From the NCBI GenBank assembly GCA_963578825.1, contig CAUZDW010000021.1:1-64000 (forward strand): a DNA stretch of 64,000 nt. Reading direction: 5' to 3'. Numbering within the stretch: position 1 is the stretch's first letter; the number at the start of each line of letters is the position of its first letter. Below the pieces are notes generated by a model that worked only from the letters and a program-made list of their open reading frames with translations, did no database searches and had not been told where the DNA came from. Origin of the DNA: JAJDNS01 sp963578825. GTDB lineage: Bacteria > Acidobacteriota > Vicinamibacteria > Fen-336. Positions 38,911 to 48,006 of the stretch are shown here, in pieces. Both the position numbers and the translations under genes were made by a program.

Positions 38911-40065
38911 CTATCTCTTCAAGTCCGTCAGCAGGCGACTCGCCGCTACCGCTCGGACGCCGCGAGTCAAGGGAAACGTGTGCTCGCCGGCGTGCACGAC
39001 GTCGAGGCTCTTGAGCTCCAGGTCGTTCAGGGCAGAGTGCATCGATCGGGTCATCCTCGGCGTCGTGGTTCGCTTGAACTCGTAGCCGCGTCTGTCGCGG
39101 CCGACGTGAACGAGCAGGTCCAGCTCGGCGCCGGTGTGAGTCCCCCAGAAAAAGCATTGGTCCCGCCGAACGCCCAGGTGCTGAATCACGCTCTCCAGCA
39201 TGAAGCCTTCCCAGGATCCTCCCACCTTGGGATGGGCCAGCAGGCTTCGGCTCGTCTCGATGTCCAGAAGAGCGTGGAGTAGACCACTATCGGCGATGTA
39301 CACCTTCGGCGACTTGACCTGGCGCTTCTTGAGGTTCTCGGCCCACGGCCGAAGCTGGCGGACGACGAACGTGGACGTGAGGAGGTCGAGATAGCGCCGG
39401 ACGGTTGTGTCGGACACGCCGAACGAGCGCGCGAACTCGGAGGCGTTCCACACCTGGCCGTGGTAGTGGGCGAGCATCGACCAAAAGCGATGGAGCGTCT
39501 CTGATGGAAGCGAGAATCCGAAGGCCGGCACGTCACGCTCGAGAAAGGTTCGGATGAAGCTGTGGCGCCACTCGCTGCTTCCAGACAGGGTCCTCGCCAG
39601 GAACGCGCGGGGAAACCGCCCCCTGACCCAGAGTCGGTCCAGCTTCTCGGCCCCGACCTCCTCGAGACTCAGTCCGGGAAGGTGGTAGTAGGCGATCCTG
39701 CCCGCGAGGGACTCCGAGTCCTGCTTCAGGAGATCCGGCGATGCACTTCCAAGGACCAGGAAGCGCGCCCGGAGAGGGCGTCGGTCGGCGAGGACCCTCA
39801 ATACCGGGAACAGCTCGGGTCGTCTCTGGATCTCATCGAGGACGATCAGGCCCCGAAGCCGCTCTAGCGCCAGCATCGGGTCCGAGAGCTGGACGAGGTC
39901 ACGGGGGTCTTCGAGATCGAACCGTGTCACCGGGCCCTTGCGCTGGGCTGAGAGCACCCGCCCGAGGGTGGTCTTGCCTATCTGCCGGGCACCGACGATG
40001 GCGACCACCGGGAAGCTCTTCAGCAGCCGCTGGAGCGCCGCGACATGTCCGGTCCTTCGTATCAC
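38911..40065 (-). CDS. AAA+ ATPase with DUF4143
   Basis: A P-loop ATPase of 384 residues. Walker A is VVAIVGARQIGKTTLGRVLS and Walker B is GLIVLDEIQRRPE. A winged-helix region (FARSFGVSDTTVRRYLDLLT) follows. The C-terminal DUF4143 nuclease-like portion holds the family-typical HTGAELDLLVHVGRDRRGYE segment. These ATPases are widespread, patchily distributed and of unsettled function, often linked with mobile DNA. I chose GTG 40065 because MIRRTGHVAALQRLLKSF matches the usual start. The ATG at 40113 would add 16 residues and fall inside a perfect inverted repeat, which looks like an operator instead. Confidence 0.85.
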   Translation of the reverse strand: MIRRTGHVAALQRLLKSFPVVAIVGARQIGKTTLGRVLSAQRKGPVTRFDLEDPRDLVQLSDPMLALERLRGLIVLDEIQRRPELFPVLRVLADRRPLRARFLVLGSASPDLLKQDSESLAGRIAYYHLPGLSLEEVGAEKLDRLWVRGRFPRAFLARTLSGSSEWRHSFIRTFLERDVPAFGFSLPSETLHRFWSMLAHYHGQVWNASEFARSFGVSDTTVRRYLDLLTSTFVVRQLRPWAENLKKRQVKSPKVYIADSGLLHALLDIETSRSLLAHPKVGGSWEGFMLESVIQHLGVRRDQCFFWGTHTGAELDLLVHVGRDRRGYEFKRTTTPRMTRSMHSALNDLELKSLDVVHAGEHTFPLTRGVRAVAASRLLTDLKR

Positions 40066-40078
40066 GCTCAGAACGTTA

Positions 40079-40115
40079 CCATGAAATCTCGGCTTGAAAC
40101 ATCGAGATTTCATGG
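40079..40115 (-). promoter_or_regulatory. Perfect 13-base inverted repeat upstream of the DUF4143 ATPase
   Basis: CCATGAAATCTCG (40079-40091) and CGAGATTTCATGG (40103-40115) are exact inverted copies with an 11-base spacer. It lies just before the GTG start of the ATPase gene (minus strand) and ~150 bases from cimA. Its high A/T content in GC-rich surroundings and the absence of a T-run fit an operator better than a terminator. Confidence 0.6.
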
Positions 40116-40264
40116 TTGCCGTTAACCGGCATTTCCAAGTGGTGAGCGCGGACCCCGAGGCGGCCCTCGACGGGACGGAAGAGTGGCGACTCCCGCCCAG
40201 CTGCGGCCTCCGACGCCCGGCGGGGTCCCCGGCACCCCCGTAAGCGGATAGAATACGAGGCTCC

Positions 40265-41860
40265 ATGATCGAGATCTACGACACCACCCTGCGGGACGGG
40301 ACCCAGCGCGAAGGGATCTCCCTGTCCTGCGACGACAAGATCCGTGTGGCCCGCCGCCTGGACGAGCTGGGAGTCGCCTTCATCGAGGGTGGCTGGCCCG
40401 GCTCGAATCCCAAGGACGCGGAGTTCTTCGAGCGGGCCCGGGACATCCAGTGGGTCCATGCGAAGATCACGGCCTTCGGCTCCACCCACCGCGTGGGGGG
40501 CGGTCCCGACGGAGACGCCAACCTCAAGGCCCTCATCGACGCCGGGACCGAGGTCTGCACCGTGGTGGGGAAGACCTCGACGCTGCACGTGAAAGAGGTG
40601 TTGCGCACCAACCTCGACGAGAACCTCGCCATCATCGAGGCCTCCGTGGCTCACCTCAAGGCCGAAGGGCGTCGGGTCATCTATGACGCCGAGCACTTCT
40701 TCGACGGCTATCGCGCCGACCCCGAGTACTGTCTCGAGACCCTCCGTGCCGCCGTCCGAGGTGGCGCGGAGACCCTGGTGCTGTGCGACACGAACGGTGG
40801 CTCGCTGCCGTGGCAGATCGGTGAGATCGTCGATGCCGCCAAGGCGGCGATCGACCATCCTCTGGGGATTCATTGCCACAACGACTCCGAGACCGCCGTG
40901 TCCAACTCCCTCGAGGCCATCCGCCGGGGAGTGGGCCACGTCCAGGGCACGGTCAACGGGTACGGCGAGCGCTGCGGCAACGCCAACCTCTGCTCGGTCA
41001 TCGCCGGGCTCGAGCTGAAGATGGGGCTCCGGTGCGTTCCCGAGGGCGGCCTCGCCACCTTGCACGAGCTGTCTCACTTCGTCGCCGAGGTGGCGAACCT
41101 GGCCCCCGACGAGCACGTGGCCTACGTAGGCAACTCGGCCTTTGCGCACAAGGGTGGCATCCACGTCGCGGCGATGCGGCGCACCCAGGACTCGTACCAG
41201 CACATCGACCCCGCGCTCGTGGGCAACCGGATGCGCGTGGTCGTGAGCGAGCTGTCGGGACGGGGGAACCTGCTCTCGATGGCCGAGGAGCATGGCGTCA
41301 GCCCCCAGGCCGCTGTGGACATGGCCGGCATCCTGGACGACATCAAGGCGCTCGAGGCCAGGGGATTCTCCTTCGAGGCCGGCGAGGCGTCCGTGGCGGT
41401 GAGGATCAAGCGCAAGGAGAAGGGCTACGAAGCCCCCTTCGAGCTCCTGGACTTCCTCGTGAACGTCGAGCACCGGACCGGCCGGGGTCTCTTCGCCGAG
41501 GCCATGCTCAAGGTGCGGGTGGCGGGAGAGCTCTACCACACCGCAGCCGAGGGCACCGGGCCGGTCGACGCTCTCTACGCCGCCCTCCGCAAGGCCCTGG
41601 CCGACCACTATCCCGAGGTCGACGAGCTCCATCTCTCGGATTACAAGGTGCGCATCCTCGACGGTGACAAGGGGACCGCCGCCGTCACCCGCGTGCTCAT
41701 CGACATGCAGAAGGACGGCCGGCGCTGGAGCACCGTAGGTGCGAGCCCGAACATCATCGAGGCGAGCTGGCTCGCTCTGGTCGACGCCATCGAGTACGGC
41801 TTGAAGATCGCTCCCACCGTGCAGCCGAAGCCCGCCGCTCACGAAAAAGCGAAGGCATGA
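40265..41860 (+). CDS. cimA: Citramalate synthase
   Basis: Condenses pyruvate and acetyl-CoA to (R)-citramalate, the first step of threonine-independent isoleucine synthesis; 531 residues. It starts MIEIYDTTLRDGTQREGISL, the HMGL/DRE-TIM signature with the first catalytic residues. GIHCHNDSETAVSNSLEAIR carries the metal-binding HxH-type region, and GNSAFAHKGGIHVAAMR marks the CimA-type middle segment. The C-terminal third (VRIKRKEKGYEAPFELLDFL onward) is the LeuA-type allosteric domain. Its length and motifs fit CimA rather than 2-isopropylmalate synthase. A -10-like TAGAAT at 40249 lies close to the ATG. It is followed 76 bases later by leuB. Confidence 0.93.
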   Translation: MIEIYDTTLRDGTQREGISLSCDDKIRVARRLDELGVAFIEGGWPGSNPKDAEFFERARDIQWVHAKITAFGSTHRVGGGPDGDANLKALIDAGTEVCTVVGKTSTLHVKEVLRTNLDENLAIIEASVAHLKAEGRRVIYDAEHFFDGYRADPEYCLETLRAAVRGGAETLVLCDTNGGSLPWQIGEIVDAAKAAIDHPLGIHCHNDSETAVSNSLEAIRRGVGHVQGTVNGYGERCGNANLCSVIAGLELKMGLRCVPEGGLATLHELSHFVAEVANLAPDEHVAYVGNSAFAHKGGIHVAAMRRTQDSYQHIDPALVGNRMRVVVSELSGRGNLLSMAEEHGVSPQAAVDMAGILDDIKALEARGFSFEAGEASVAVRIKRKEKGYEAPFELLDFLVNVEHRTGRGLFAEAMLKVRVAGELYHTAAEGTGPVDALYAALRKALADHYPEVDELHLSDYKVRILDGDKGTAAVTRVLIDMQKDGRRWSTVGASPNIIEASWLALVDAIEYGLKIAPTVQPKPAAHEKAKA

Positions 41861-41936
41861 ACGCGACCATCGTCGTGCTGCCCGGCGACGACCCACGTCC
41901 ATTCACATCACGCCAGGCCGCAAGGAGAGCCTTAGC

Positions 41937-43025
41937 ATGAAGACTTACCGCGTTGCTGTCCTGCCCGGGGACGGAACCGGCCCCGAGGTCGTCGTCGAGG
42001 CCGAGAAGGCCCTGGACGCCGCCGCCAGCCGATTCGGGTTCAAGCTGGACAAAACCTCTTACGACCTGGGAGGCGAGCGCTACAAGAGGACCGGCGAGAC
42101 CTTGCCGGACAGCGTGCTCGATGAGCTGCGCAGCTCCGACGCCATCCTGCTGGGTGCCATCGGGCACCCGGACGTCAAGCCGGGCATCCTCGAGAAGGGG
42201 ATCCTGCTGCGGGCACGCTTCGAGCTGGACCAGTACATCAACCTGCGGCCGGTGCGCTTGTACCCGGGTGTCGAGACGCCCATCAAGGACAAGGGACCCG
42301 GGGAGATCGACTATGTCGTGGTGCGGGAGAACACCGGGGGCGTGTACACGGGCACCGGTGGCGTCTCGCTCAAGGGGACGCCGAACGAGGTAGCCATTCA
42401 ATCGATGGTCTACAATCGGCACCAGGTGGAACGCTGCCTGCGCTGGGCCTTCGAGTACGCGCGCCGTCACGGCCGCAAGGCCCGGGGCGTGGGCGACGAG
42501 AACACTCTGGCTCTGGTGGGCAAGACGAACGTGCTCACCTTCGTGTACGACCTGTGGGAGAGGGCCTTCCACGAGATCGGCGAGAAGGACTATCCGGAGA
42601 TCCACCGAGACTACTACCACGTCGACGCATGCTGTATGTGGATGGTCAAGAGCCCGGAGTGGTTCGACGTGCTCGTCACCGGCAACATGTTCGGGGACAT
42701 CATCACCGACCTGGGCGCCATCACCCAGGGTGGCATGGGCCTGGCCGCCGGCGGCAACATCAACCCCACGGGTGTGAGCATGTTCGAACCCATCGGGGGC
42801 TCGGCTCCCAAGTACACCGGCCAGGGCGTCATCAACCCCCTGGCGGCGGTGTGCGCCGGCCAGATGTTGCTCGAGAACGTGGGTGAGCAGCAGGCCGCCG
42901 ACGCCGTCGAGGATGCCGTCAAGCTCGTCACCGGCACCAAGCTGAAAAGCATGTCCGCCGGGCGTATGGGCTACTCCACGAGCGAGGTGGGCGACCTGGT
43001 GGCCGAGACTGTGGCGAAGGGCTGA
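41937..43025 (+). CDS. leuB: 3-isopropylmalate dehydrogenase
   Basis: Oxidises 3-isopropylmalate (and in this context probably also the methylmalate intermediate from CimA) with NAD+; 362 residues, full length. It starts MKTYRVAVLPGDGTGPEVVV, then GAIGHPDVKPGILEKGILLR. VVRENTGGVYTG carries the substrate-contacting region, and GNMFGDIITDLGAITQGGMG is the metal-binding motif. IGGSAPKYTGQGVINPLA forms the cofactor part. Pairing with cimA suggests a citramalate route to isoleucine sharing this enzyme with leucine synthesis. leuC and leuD are not in the window. A possible alternative is an isocitrate dehydrogenase-like homologue, but the length and motifs favour LeuB. Confidence 0.9.
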   Translation: MKTYRVAVLPGDGTGPEVVVEAEKALDAAASRFGFKLDKTSYDLGGERYKRTGETLPDSVLDELRSSDAILLGAIGHPDVKPGILEKGILLRARFELDQYINLRPVRLYPGVETPIKDKGPGEIDYVVVRENTGGVYTGTGGVSLKGTPNEVAIQSMVYNRHQVERCLRWAFEYARRHGRKARGVGDENTLALVGKTNVLTFVYDLWERAFHEIGEKDYPEIHRDYYHVDACCMWMVKSPEWFDVLVTGNMFGDIITDLGAITQGGMGLAAGGNINPTGVSMFEPIGGSAPKYTGQGVINPLAAVCAGQMLLENVGEQQAADAVEDAVKLVTGTKLKSMSAGRMGYSTSEVGDLVAETVAKG

Positions 43026-43059
43026 AGACCCCTACCGGGCGGCGCTTCCAGTCGGGCGC

Positions 43060-43334
43060 TCAGGCGCAGGCGCGGTCGGGGGCGTCGGTGGCCAGGAGGG
43101 CCGCGGCCTGGCCCACGCCGGCGCGGACCCGCAGGTCGCCCAACTCGCAGCAGCACGGTCCCGCGGGCTCGTTGGGGATGCTCCCCTCGGCCTCGAGCGG
43201 AGAAGGAGGAGCGGGCCTCTAACGAGCCCATCCACGGCTCGGCACGTCGGGTTCTTGGCGAGGTCCTTCAGGACATCGCCGGTCAGCTCCTCGGCGTGGT
43301 CCTGGATGATCTGGACGAGACGGTCGGACAGCAT
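43060..43334 (-). pseudogene. Chimeric remnant beginning with an RsbRD-N-like domain
   Basis: From ATG 43334 (preceded by a run of G as ribosome binding site) the first ~40 codons read MLSDRLVQIIQDHAEELTGD then VLKDLAKNP, matching the N-terminus of RsbRD-type sensory domains. After that the frame becomes Pro/Arg/Ser-rich. In a different frame, another plausible C-terminal end is seen (GPCCCELGDLRVRAGVGQAA, stop at 43060-43062). The two ends do not make a recognisable whole protein, so most of the gene is probably deleted. I cannot identify the second part. Confidence 0.4.
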
Positions 43335-43460
43335 CGGCACCCCCCAGCTCCTGAATCGTACCCGAATTCTGGCCAGATCGAAGCCGATTGACACTCACGC
43401 GCAAGCGCCGGGGTTCGCGGGCGCGGTTGGCGTGTCTCCTTGAAATTCGATCCGTGGCGT

Positions 43461-44738
43461 TCAATCCATCAACGCGTGCGGAACCCACAGCACCAACTCG
43501 GGGAACAGCGTAATCAGGATGAGCACGATCACGTTCGCCGCGAGGAAGGGGCCAGCTGCTCTGAAGATCGTGCCGATACGAAGACCAGACACGAGCGAGC
43601 ACACGTTGAGGCAGTTTCCCACTGGTGGTGTGCAGGCGCCCACGGCCAGCCCGGAGACGAGGATGACACCGAAGAGAACGGGGGACACGTCCGCCTGGAT
43701 GATGGCTGGCAGGAAGACCGGCGTTAGAAGCAGGATCGCGGGGCTCACGTCGATGAATGTTCCGGCGATCAGGACGATGAGGGAGATGAGGAGCAGCATC
43801 ACGACGGGGGAAAGACCCAGGCTCACGACGACACCCGCGACGGTCTCGGGAACGCGTTCGAGAGCCAGGACCCAGATGAACATCTGAGAGGTCGCAATGA
43901 TCATCATGATCTTCGCGCTCGTTTGGATCGATGATTCGAGAGCCCGGTAGAACTCCGCGGGCTTCAGATGGCGGGTCACCAGGAATCCAACGCAGGCCGC
44001 GTAGAGAACCCCCAGGCCCGCGGACTCGGTCGCCGTCGCGACCCCGAGCACCACGGTGCCGACGACAAAGATCGGCATCAACAACACGTAGGAGGAGCGC
44101 AGGGACTCGGCCACGATCTGGCCCGCGCTGAAGCGCGTGGGCTCCTTGGGGTATCTGCGGCGACAGGCGAGCCAGTACGTGATGCCGAGCTGGAAGGTGC
44201 CCACCAGCAGCCCCGGTACGAGCCCTCCCAGAAAGAGGCGCCCGACCGACTCCTGCGCCGTGACGGCGTAGATGACCATGGGGATACTCGGAGGGATGAT
44301 CATTCCCATGGTGGAGGAGGCCACCGTGATCCCCGCCGCGAAGTCCTTCGGGTATCCACGTCTCTCCATCTCGGGGATGAGAATCGAGCCGATGGAGGCG
44401 GTATCGGACGCCGAGGAGCCGGAGATACCGCCGAAGAGCATGCTCGCGGCGACGTTCACGAGGCCGAGTCCGCCACTGAGCCGTCCGACGAAGATGAGGC
44501 AGAAGCTGATGAGACGCTTCGTGATGCCGCTGGCGTTCATGATCTGACCCATGAGGATGAAGAGCGGCAGGGCAATGAGTACGTACGAGCTCATCCCGGC
44601 AAACAGGCGCTGCGGCAGAACGACAGCGAGCTCTGGGTGGATGAACACGAAGTACGAAAGGGACGAAAGGGCGAGAGAGTAGGCGACGGGGATGCCGAGA
44701 AGCAGGAAGAGGGCCAGGCTGGCGAGAAGGAGGATCAT
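43461..44738 (-). CDS. dctM: TRAP transporter large permease (DctM family)
   Basis: The large membrane subunit of a tripartite ATP-independent periplasmic transporter, 425 residues with about 12 helices. It starts MILLLASLALFLLLGIPVAY. It carries SYVLIALPLFILMGQIMNAS, the GGISGSSASDTASIGSILIP block conserved in DctM, MGMIIPPSIPMVIYAV and TFIDVSPAILLLTPVFLPAI. This subunit transports an organic acid together with sodium, using the periplasmic binding protein. It overlaps the small subunit by 4 bases (ATGA), so it is coupled. It is the last gene of the operon. Confidence 0.94.
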   Translation of the reverse strand: MILLLASLALFLLLGIPVAYSLALSSLSYFVFIHPELAVVLPQRLFAGMSSYVLIALPLFILMGQIMNASGITKRLISFCLIFVGRLSGGLGLVNVAASMLFGGISGSSASDTASIGSILIPEMERRGYPKDFAAGITVASSTMGMIIPPSIPMVIYAVTAQESVGRLFLGGLVPGLLVGTFQLGITYWLACRRRYPKEPTRFSAGQIVAESLRSSYVLLMPIFVVGTVVLGVATATESAGLGVLYAACVGFLVTRHLKPAEFYRALESSIQTSAKIMMIIATSQMFIWVLALERVPETVAGVVVSLGLSPVVMLLLISLIVLIAGTFIDVSPAILLLTPVFLPAIIQADVSPVLFGVILVSGLAVGACTPPVGNCLNVCSLVSGLRIGTIFRAAGPFLAANVIVLILITLFPELVLWVPHALMD

Positions 44739-45259
44739 GGCGTGTCGGGCGCCTTCTCGCTCTCGCCCTCCGGTGTCCACGACTCCCCGAGCGCCTCCTC
44801 TCCGATCAGGGCCCGTGCGAGCCGGAACACGCAGTACAGGACCGCGAGGCCGCTTCCGAGAGGAATGCTGATCTGCGCGACGATGCGGGGCAGCTCCGTG
44901 CTCGGCATCAGGAAGTCGCCGGTGGTCCCGATCCAGTCGATGCTGTACCAGACGAGCACTCCGTTGAGAGAGGCAACGAGCAGGAGTCCCAGCGCGTCGA
45001 TCATCCTCCGGAGGCCTCGGGGCAAGCGCTCGGCGACGACGGAGATCGTGATGTGCTCCCGTTTGCCCACGGCGACCGCCGCGCCGATCGCCGTCGAGTA
45101 GACAAAGAGGACCGTGATGAGCTCATTGGCGCCGGTGATCGAGGAGTTGAACACGTAGCGGAGCACGACGAGAGTGATCACGATCATGAGGATTGCCAGG
45201 AAGCACAGCGTGGCGATGCTTTCGAGAACGCGATTCAAGGTCGCTTCGAGCTTCTTCAT
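44735..45259 (-). CDS. dctQ: TRAP transporter small permease (DctQ family)
   Basis: The small membrane subunit, 174 residues with four helices, starting MKKLEATLNRVLESIATLCF. The DctQ pattern is visible: ITGANELITVLFVYSTAIGA, AVAVGKREHITISVVAERLP and LGSGLAVLYCVFRLARAL. A hydrophilic Glu-rich tail ends at the DctM start. It links the permease to the binding protein. It overlaps dctP by 4 bases at its start and dctM by 4 bases at its end, a strict three-gene operon layout. Confidence 0.93.
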   Translation of the reverse strand: MKKLEATLNRVLESIATLCFLAILMIVITLVVLRYVFNSSITGANELITVLFVYSTAIGAAVAVGKREHITISVVAERLPRGLRRMIDALGLLLVASLNGVLVWYSIDWIGTTGDFLMPSTELPRIVAQISIPLGSGLAVLYCVFRLARALIGEEALGESWTPEGESEKAPDTP

Positions 45260-46278
45260 TCGCCGTCACCTCGAGCTGCTCTCCGCGCGCGCTGAAGGTC
45301 CTCCATGGAGAAGTCTCCCTTTTCGACAAAGCGCCGGTAGACCGGGCGAATGGCTTCACGAAAGGGCTCGAGGTCGTCGCCGGTCACGTGATTCGTCTCG
45401 AGACGTTCCGCCAGGAGGGCGATGTATTCCTTTTCCTTCTCGCGGTTGAGCCGGTCGCTCAGGGCGATGGTCTCTCTCGCCACCTCGTCGAAGATCCGCT
45501 TCAGGTCGGCGGGAAGGCTCTCGTACCAGGCCAGGTTGACCATGAGTGGATCGGGCCCCGTCGCGTAGTTGGTGATCGTCAGGTACTTCGAGACCTCGTG
45601 GATCTTGAAGTCCCAGATATTCGAGGGGGCGTTGTCCTGTCCATCGACGACTCCGGTCTGGAGCGCCTGGTACACCTCGACGTAGGAGATTTCCTGTGGG
45701 TTCGAGCCGAAGGCGAGCGCGGTCTGGACGTAGACGTCCTGCATCGGCACGCGCATCTTCAGACCCTTCAGGTCTTCCGGGTGGCGTATGGGGCGAACGT
45801 TGTTCGTGTGGGCGCGGAATCCCTGAGAGATTCCGGTGGCCGGAACATGGAAACCGTTCTCTCTCGCCCGAGTGTTGACGCCCTGCATGAAGTCGCTGTT
45901 CACGAGCCGTAGCGCCTGATCCCAGTCGTCCACGAGAAAGGGGAGCGTGAAGAGGCCAAACTCGGGGTTGGCGTCCGCGAAGAAGCCTCCGCGCGTCCCC
46001 TGCAGGGCGCCGGTGGCGACGAAGTCCATGAGCTCGCGTTCGTTGCCCAGGACGCCTCCGAAGTAGAGCTCGACCCGGATCCGTCCACCTGTCCGTTCCT
46101 CGAGCTCCTTTTCCAGAAAGAGCATCGATTGGCTGCGAAGAGCCCCCTCGGGCTGCTCGTTCGCGTACCTGAACACGAAGCCCTGTTCACGATTTGAACA
46201 AGAGACGACGTGGATCGTCGTGAGGAAGAGCGCGAGGATCAAACAGGGGGCCGAGCGTCTTCGAGGCATCTGATGCAC
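45256..46278 (-). CDS. dctP: TRAP transporter solute-binding protein (DctP family)
   Basis: A periplasmic binding protein of 340 residues. The signal ends at a lipobox-like Cys (TTIHVVSC), so it may be a lipoprotein. The DctP core is clear: LYFGGVLGNERELMDFVATG, LKGLKMRVPMQDVYVQTALA with the conserved substrate-clamping Arg, and VYQALQTGVVDGQDNAPSNI. Its ligand is probably an organic acid, perhaps a sugar acid given the neighbouring isomerase and dehydrogenase. Its start lies 9 bases past the stop of the isomerase gene upstream. Confidence 0.93.
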   Translation of the reverse strand: MHQMPRRRSAPCLILALFLTTIHVVSCSNREQGFVFRYANEQPEGALRSQSMLFLEKELEERTGGRIRVELYFGGVLGNERELMDFVATGALQGTRGGFFADANPEFGLFTLPFLVDDWDQALRLVNSDFMQGVNTRARENGFHVPATGISQGFRAHTNNVRPIRHPEDLKGLKMRVPMQDVYVQTALAFGSNPQEISYVEVYQALQTGVVDGQDNAPSNIWDFKIHEVSKYLTITNYATGPDPLMVNLAWYESLPADLKRIFDEVARETIALSDRLNREKEKEYIALLAERLETNHVTGDDLEPFREAIRPVYRRFVEKGDFSMEDLQRARRAARGDGE

Positions 46279-46287
46279 ACCGCCTGA

Positions 46288-47154
46288 CTATCCGAACAGC
46301 CGCTTGAATTCCCCGACCGAGGCCTTAAACCCATCCTCGAAGTCGCCACCGTCCGGCCGGTACACGCTCTCCAGCGAGATGACCCCGTCGTAGCCGTCCT
46401 TCTCGAGGTCGGCCGCCAGCGGCTGCAGGTAGGAGGCCATGTCTCCTGCCCCGAGCGTGCAAAACTCGACGGTGGCCTTCGGCATGTCGACTCTCGCATC
46501 CTTGATGTGGATGTGTCCCAGGCCGTCCACGCCGAGCGCCTCGTATCCGTCCGGATGAGTGGGCTCGTTCGCGAAGAGACTGTTGCAGGGATCCCACAGG
46601 ATCTTCAGGCGCGAGCTCCCCAGATCGTCGATCAGCTTCCGACCCAGGTACCCGGATGGGATCATCCCGTTGTTGCCGGTCTCGAGGACGAGCGTGACGT
46701 CCTGATCCTCGGCGAGCTGAACGGGAGGCCCGAGGAGCTCGAGGAGCTTGTTCCAGGCTCCCTTGCTGGCGACCCAGTGATCGGCGCCTCCCCGGCCGAA
46801 GAGGATCATCTCTCTGCGGAAGCTCATGATCCTCACGAGCGACGTCCCGAACGTCTTCGCCATCTCGATGCAGCGCTTCAGCCCCTCCATGTGCTTCGTA
46901 TGGTTCTCGTCCCCGACCTCGGTTTGACCCACCAGCATGCCCGCGAAGTTGTGCCTCGAGATGCAGGACACCTCGACGCCGTAGGATTCGACCAGAGCGT
47001 GGGCCCGTGCCATCTCGACGTCGTCGAGATCTCCGACCTCCTTGTCCCAGAGATACTGGAGCTCCGCGTACTCCAGCCCGGCCTCCTTCATGACCTCGAG
47101 CGCTCGTTCCAGGTCCCGGCTGATTCCGTCCGTGATCACTCCAAGTTTCGCCAT
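46288..47154 (-). CDS. Sugar phosphate isomerase/epimerase (xylose-isomerase-like TIM barrel)
   Basis: A protein of 288 residues of the AP-endonuclease-2/xylose isomerase-like superfamily. It starts MAKLGVITDGISRDLERALE. Metal-site blocks are visible: VTLVLETGNNGMIPSGYLG (Glu), ILWDPCNSLFANEPTHPDGY (Asp), GHIHIKDARVDMP (His), and ISLESVYRPDGGD (Glu) near the end. Family members interconvert keto- and aldo-sugars or sugar acids. Position directly before the TRAP genes suggests it acts on the transported compound. It is flanked upstream by a truncated dehydrogenase, completing a small catabolic operon. Confidence 0.88.
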   Translation of the reverse strand: MAKLGVITDGISRDLERALEVMKEAGLEYAELQYLWDKEVGDLDDVEMARAHALVESYGVEVSCISRHNFAGMLVGQTEVGDENHTKHMEGLKRCIEMAKTFGTSLVRIMSFRREMILFGRGGADHWVASKGAWNKLLELLGPPVQLAEDQDVTLVLETGNNGMIPSGYLGRKLIDDLGSSRLKILWDPCNSLFANEPTHPDGYEALGVDGLGHIHIKDARVDMPKATVEFCTLGAGDMASYLQPLAADLEKDGYDGVISLESVYRPDGGDFEDGFKASVGEFKRLFG

Positions 47155-47183
47155 GTCTCGCTCTCTCTTCTGGATAGCCTGGT

Positions 47184-47928
47184 TTACCAGGTCACCTCGG
47201 TGCCCGCGATCTGCTCGAGCAGTTTCACGATGGACCAGTTGTCCTCGTCCGGAAACAGCGAAATGCCTGATTGGAAGAGCTCGTGGGCCGCGCTGGTCGT
47301 GAACATGGCGACACCGTTTTCGTGGGCCATGTTCATGGTGATGCCGAGGTCCTTGTACATCGTCTTGATCTGGCTTCCGGTGTCCTTGAAGGATCGATCC
47401 ATGATGAGCTTCGCACTGTTCTCGAGGAGGGGGCTGCGGACACCGCTGGACGTGAAGACGTCGTACAGCACCTTGCCCTTCACGCCCGCTTTCGCCCCGA
47501 GGACGAGCGACTCGAAGATGGCCGCGAAGGTCGAGCCGATGAGCGCCTGGAGCGAAGCCTTGACGGTCTGCCCCAGGCCGATCTCTTCGCCGACATGGAA
47601 GATCTTCTCGCCGACGGCGTTGAGCACGTCAAGGTGACTCTCGAACACGTCCTTCCGGGCGGCCACCATCATCGTGAGCGTCCCGGCCTCCGCACCTCCC
47701 TTGCCGCCGCTCACAGGCGTGTCGATCATCTCGATGCCCTTCTCCACGACGGCCTTCGCGACTTCGCGAACCTCGCTGGGATTGATGGTCGCCGAGACCA
47801 TCACGGTCGAACCGGGCGCCATCGTCGTCAGCAGACCATTCTCGCCGCTGACGACACTCTCGACCTGATGGCCGTGCAGCACCATGACGAACACGGCGTC
47901 GGAATTCGCGCCGACCTCCGCGGGGCTG
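47184..47928 (-). pseudogene. 3-hydroxyisobutyrate dehydrogenase-like beta-hydroxyacid dehydrogenase, 5' end missing
   Basis: The C-terminal ~80% of the family is present: VFVMVLHGHQVESVVSGENG, the substrate-binding DTPVSGGKGGAEAGTLTMMV, and GQTVKASLQALIGSTFAAIF with the catalytic Lys position. The N-terminal Rossmann part with the GxGxxG motif is absent. The reading frame enters from a stop codon inside the 78-base repeat that begins at 47929, and no suitable start codon exists. It therefore cannot bind NAD properly unless the missing part is supplied elsewhere. Family members act on sugar acids such as tartronate semialdehyde, which would suit the TRAP operon downstream. The loss coincides exactly with the repeat boundary. 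Confidence 0.7.
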
Positions 47929-48006
47929 ATCGATAGTCATTTCCTTTTGCCCCGGGTGAGGTCATGGCGGCCGCAGTTGGCCTTTCCGTGCCCTCTGCGG
48001 CCACTC
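47929..48006. repeat. 78-base direct repeat, copy 1
   Basis: Identical in all 78 bases to 50188-50265 and in the same orientation. It contains a perfect 8-base inverted repeat (GGCCGCAG and CTGCGGCC) with an 18-base loop. Sequences on both sides of the two copies differ at once. It abruptly replaces the 5' end of the dehydrogenase gene at 47184-47928. Confidence 0.9.
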
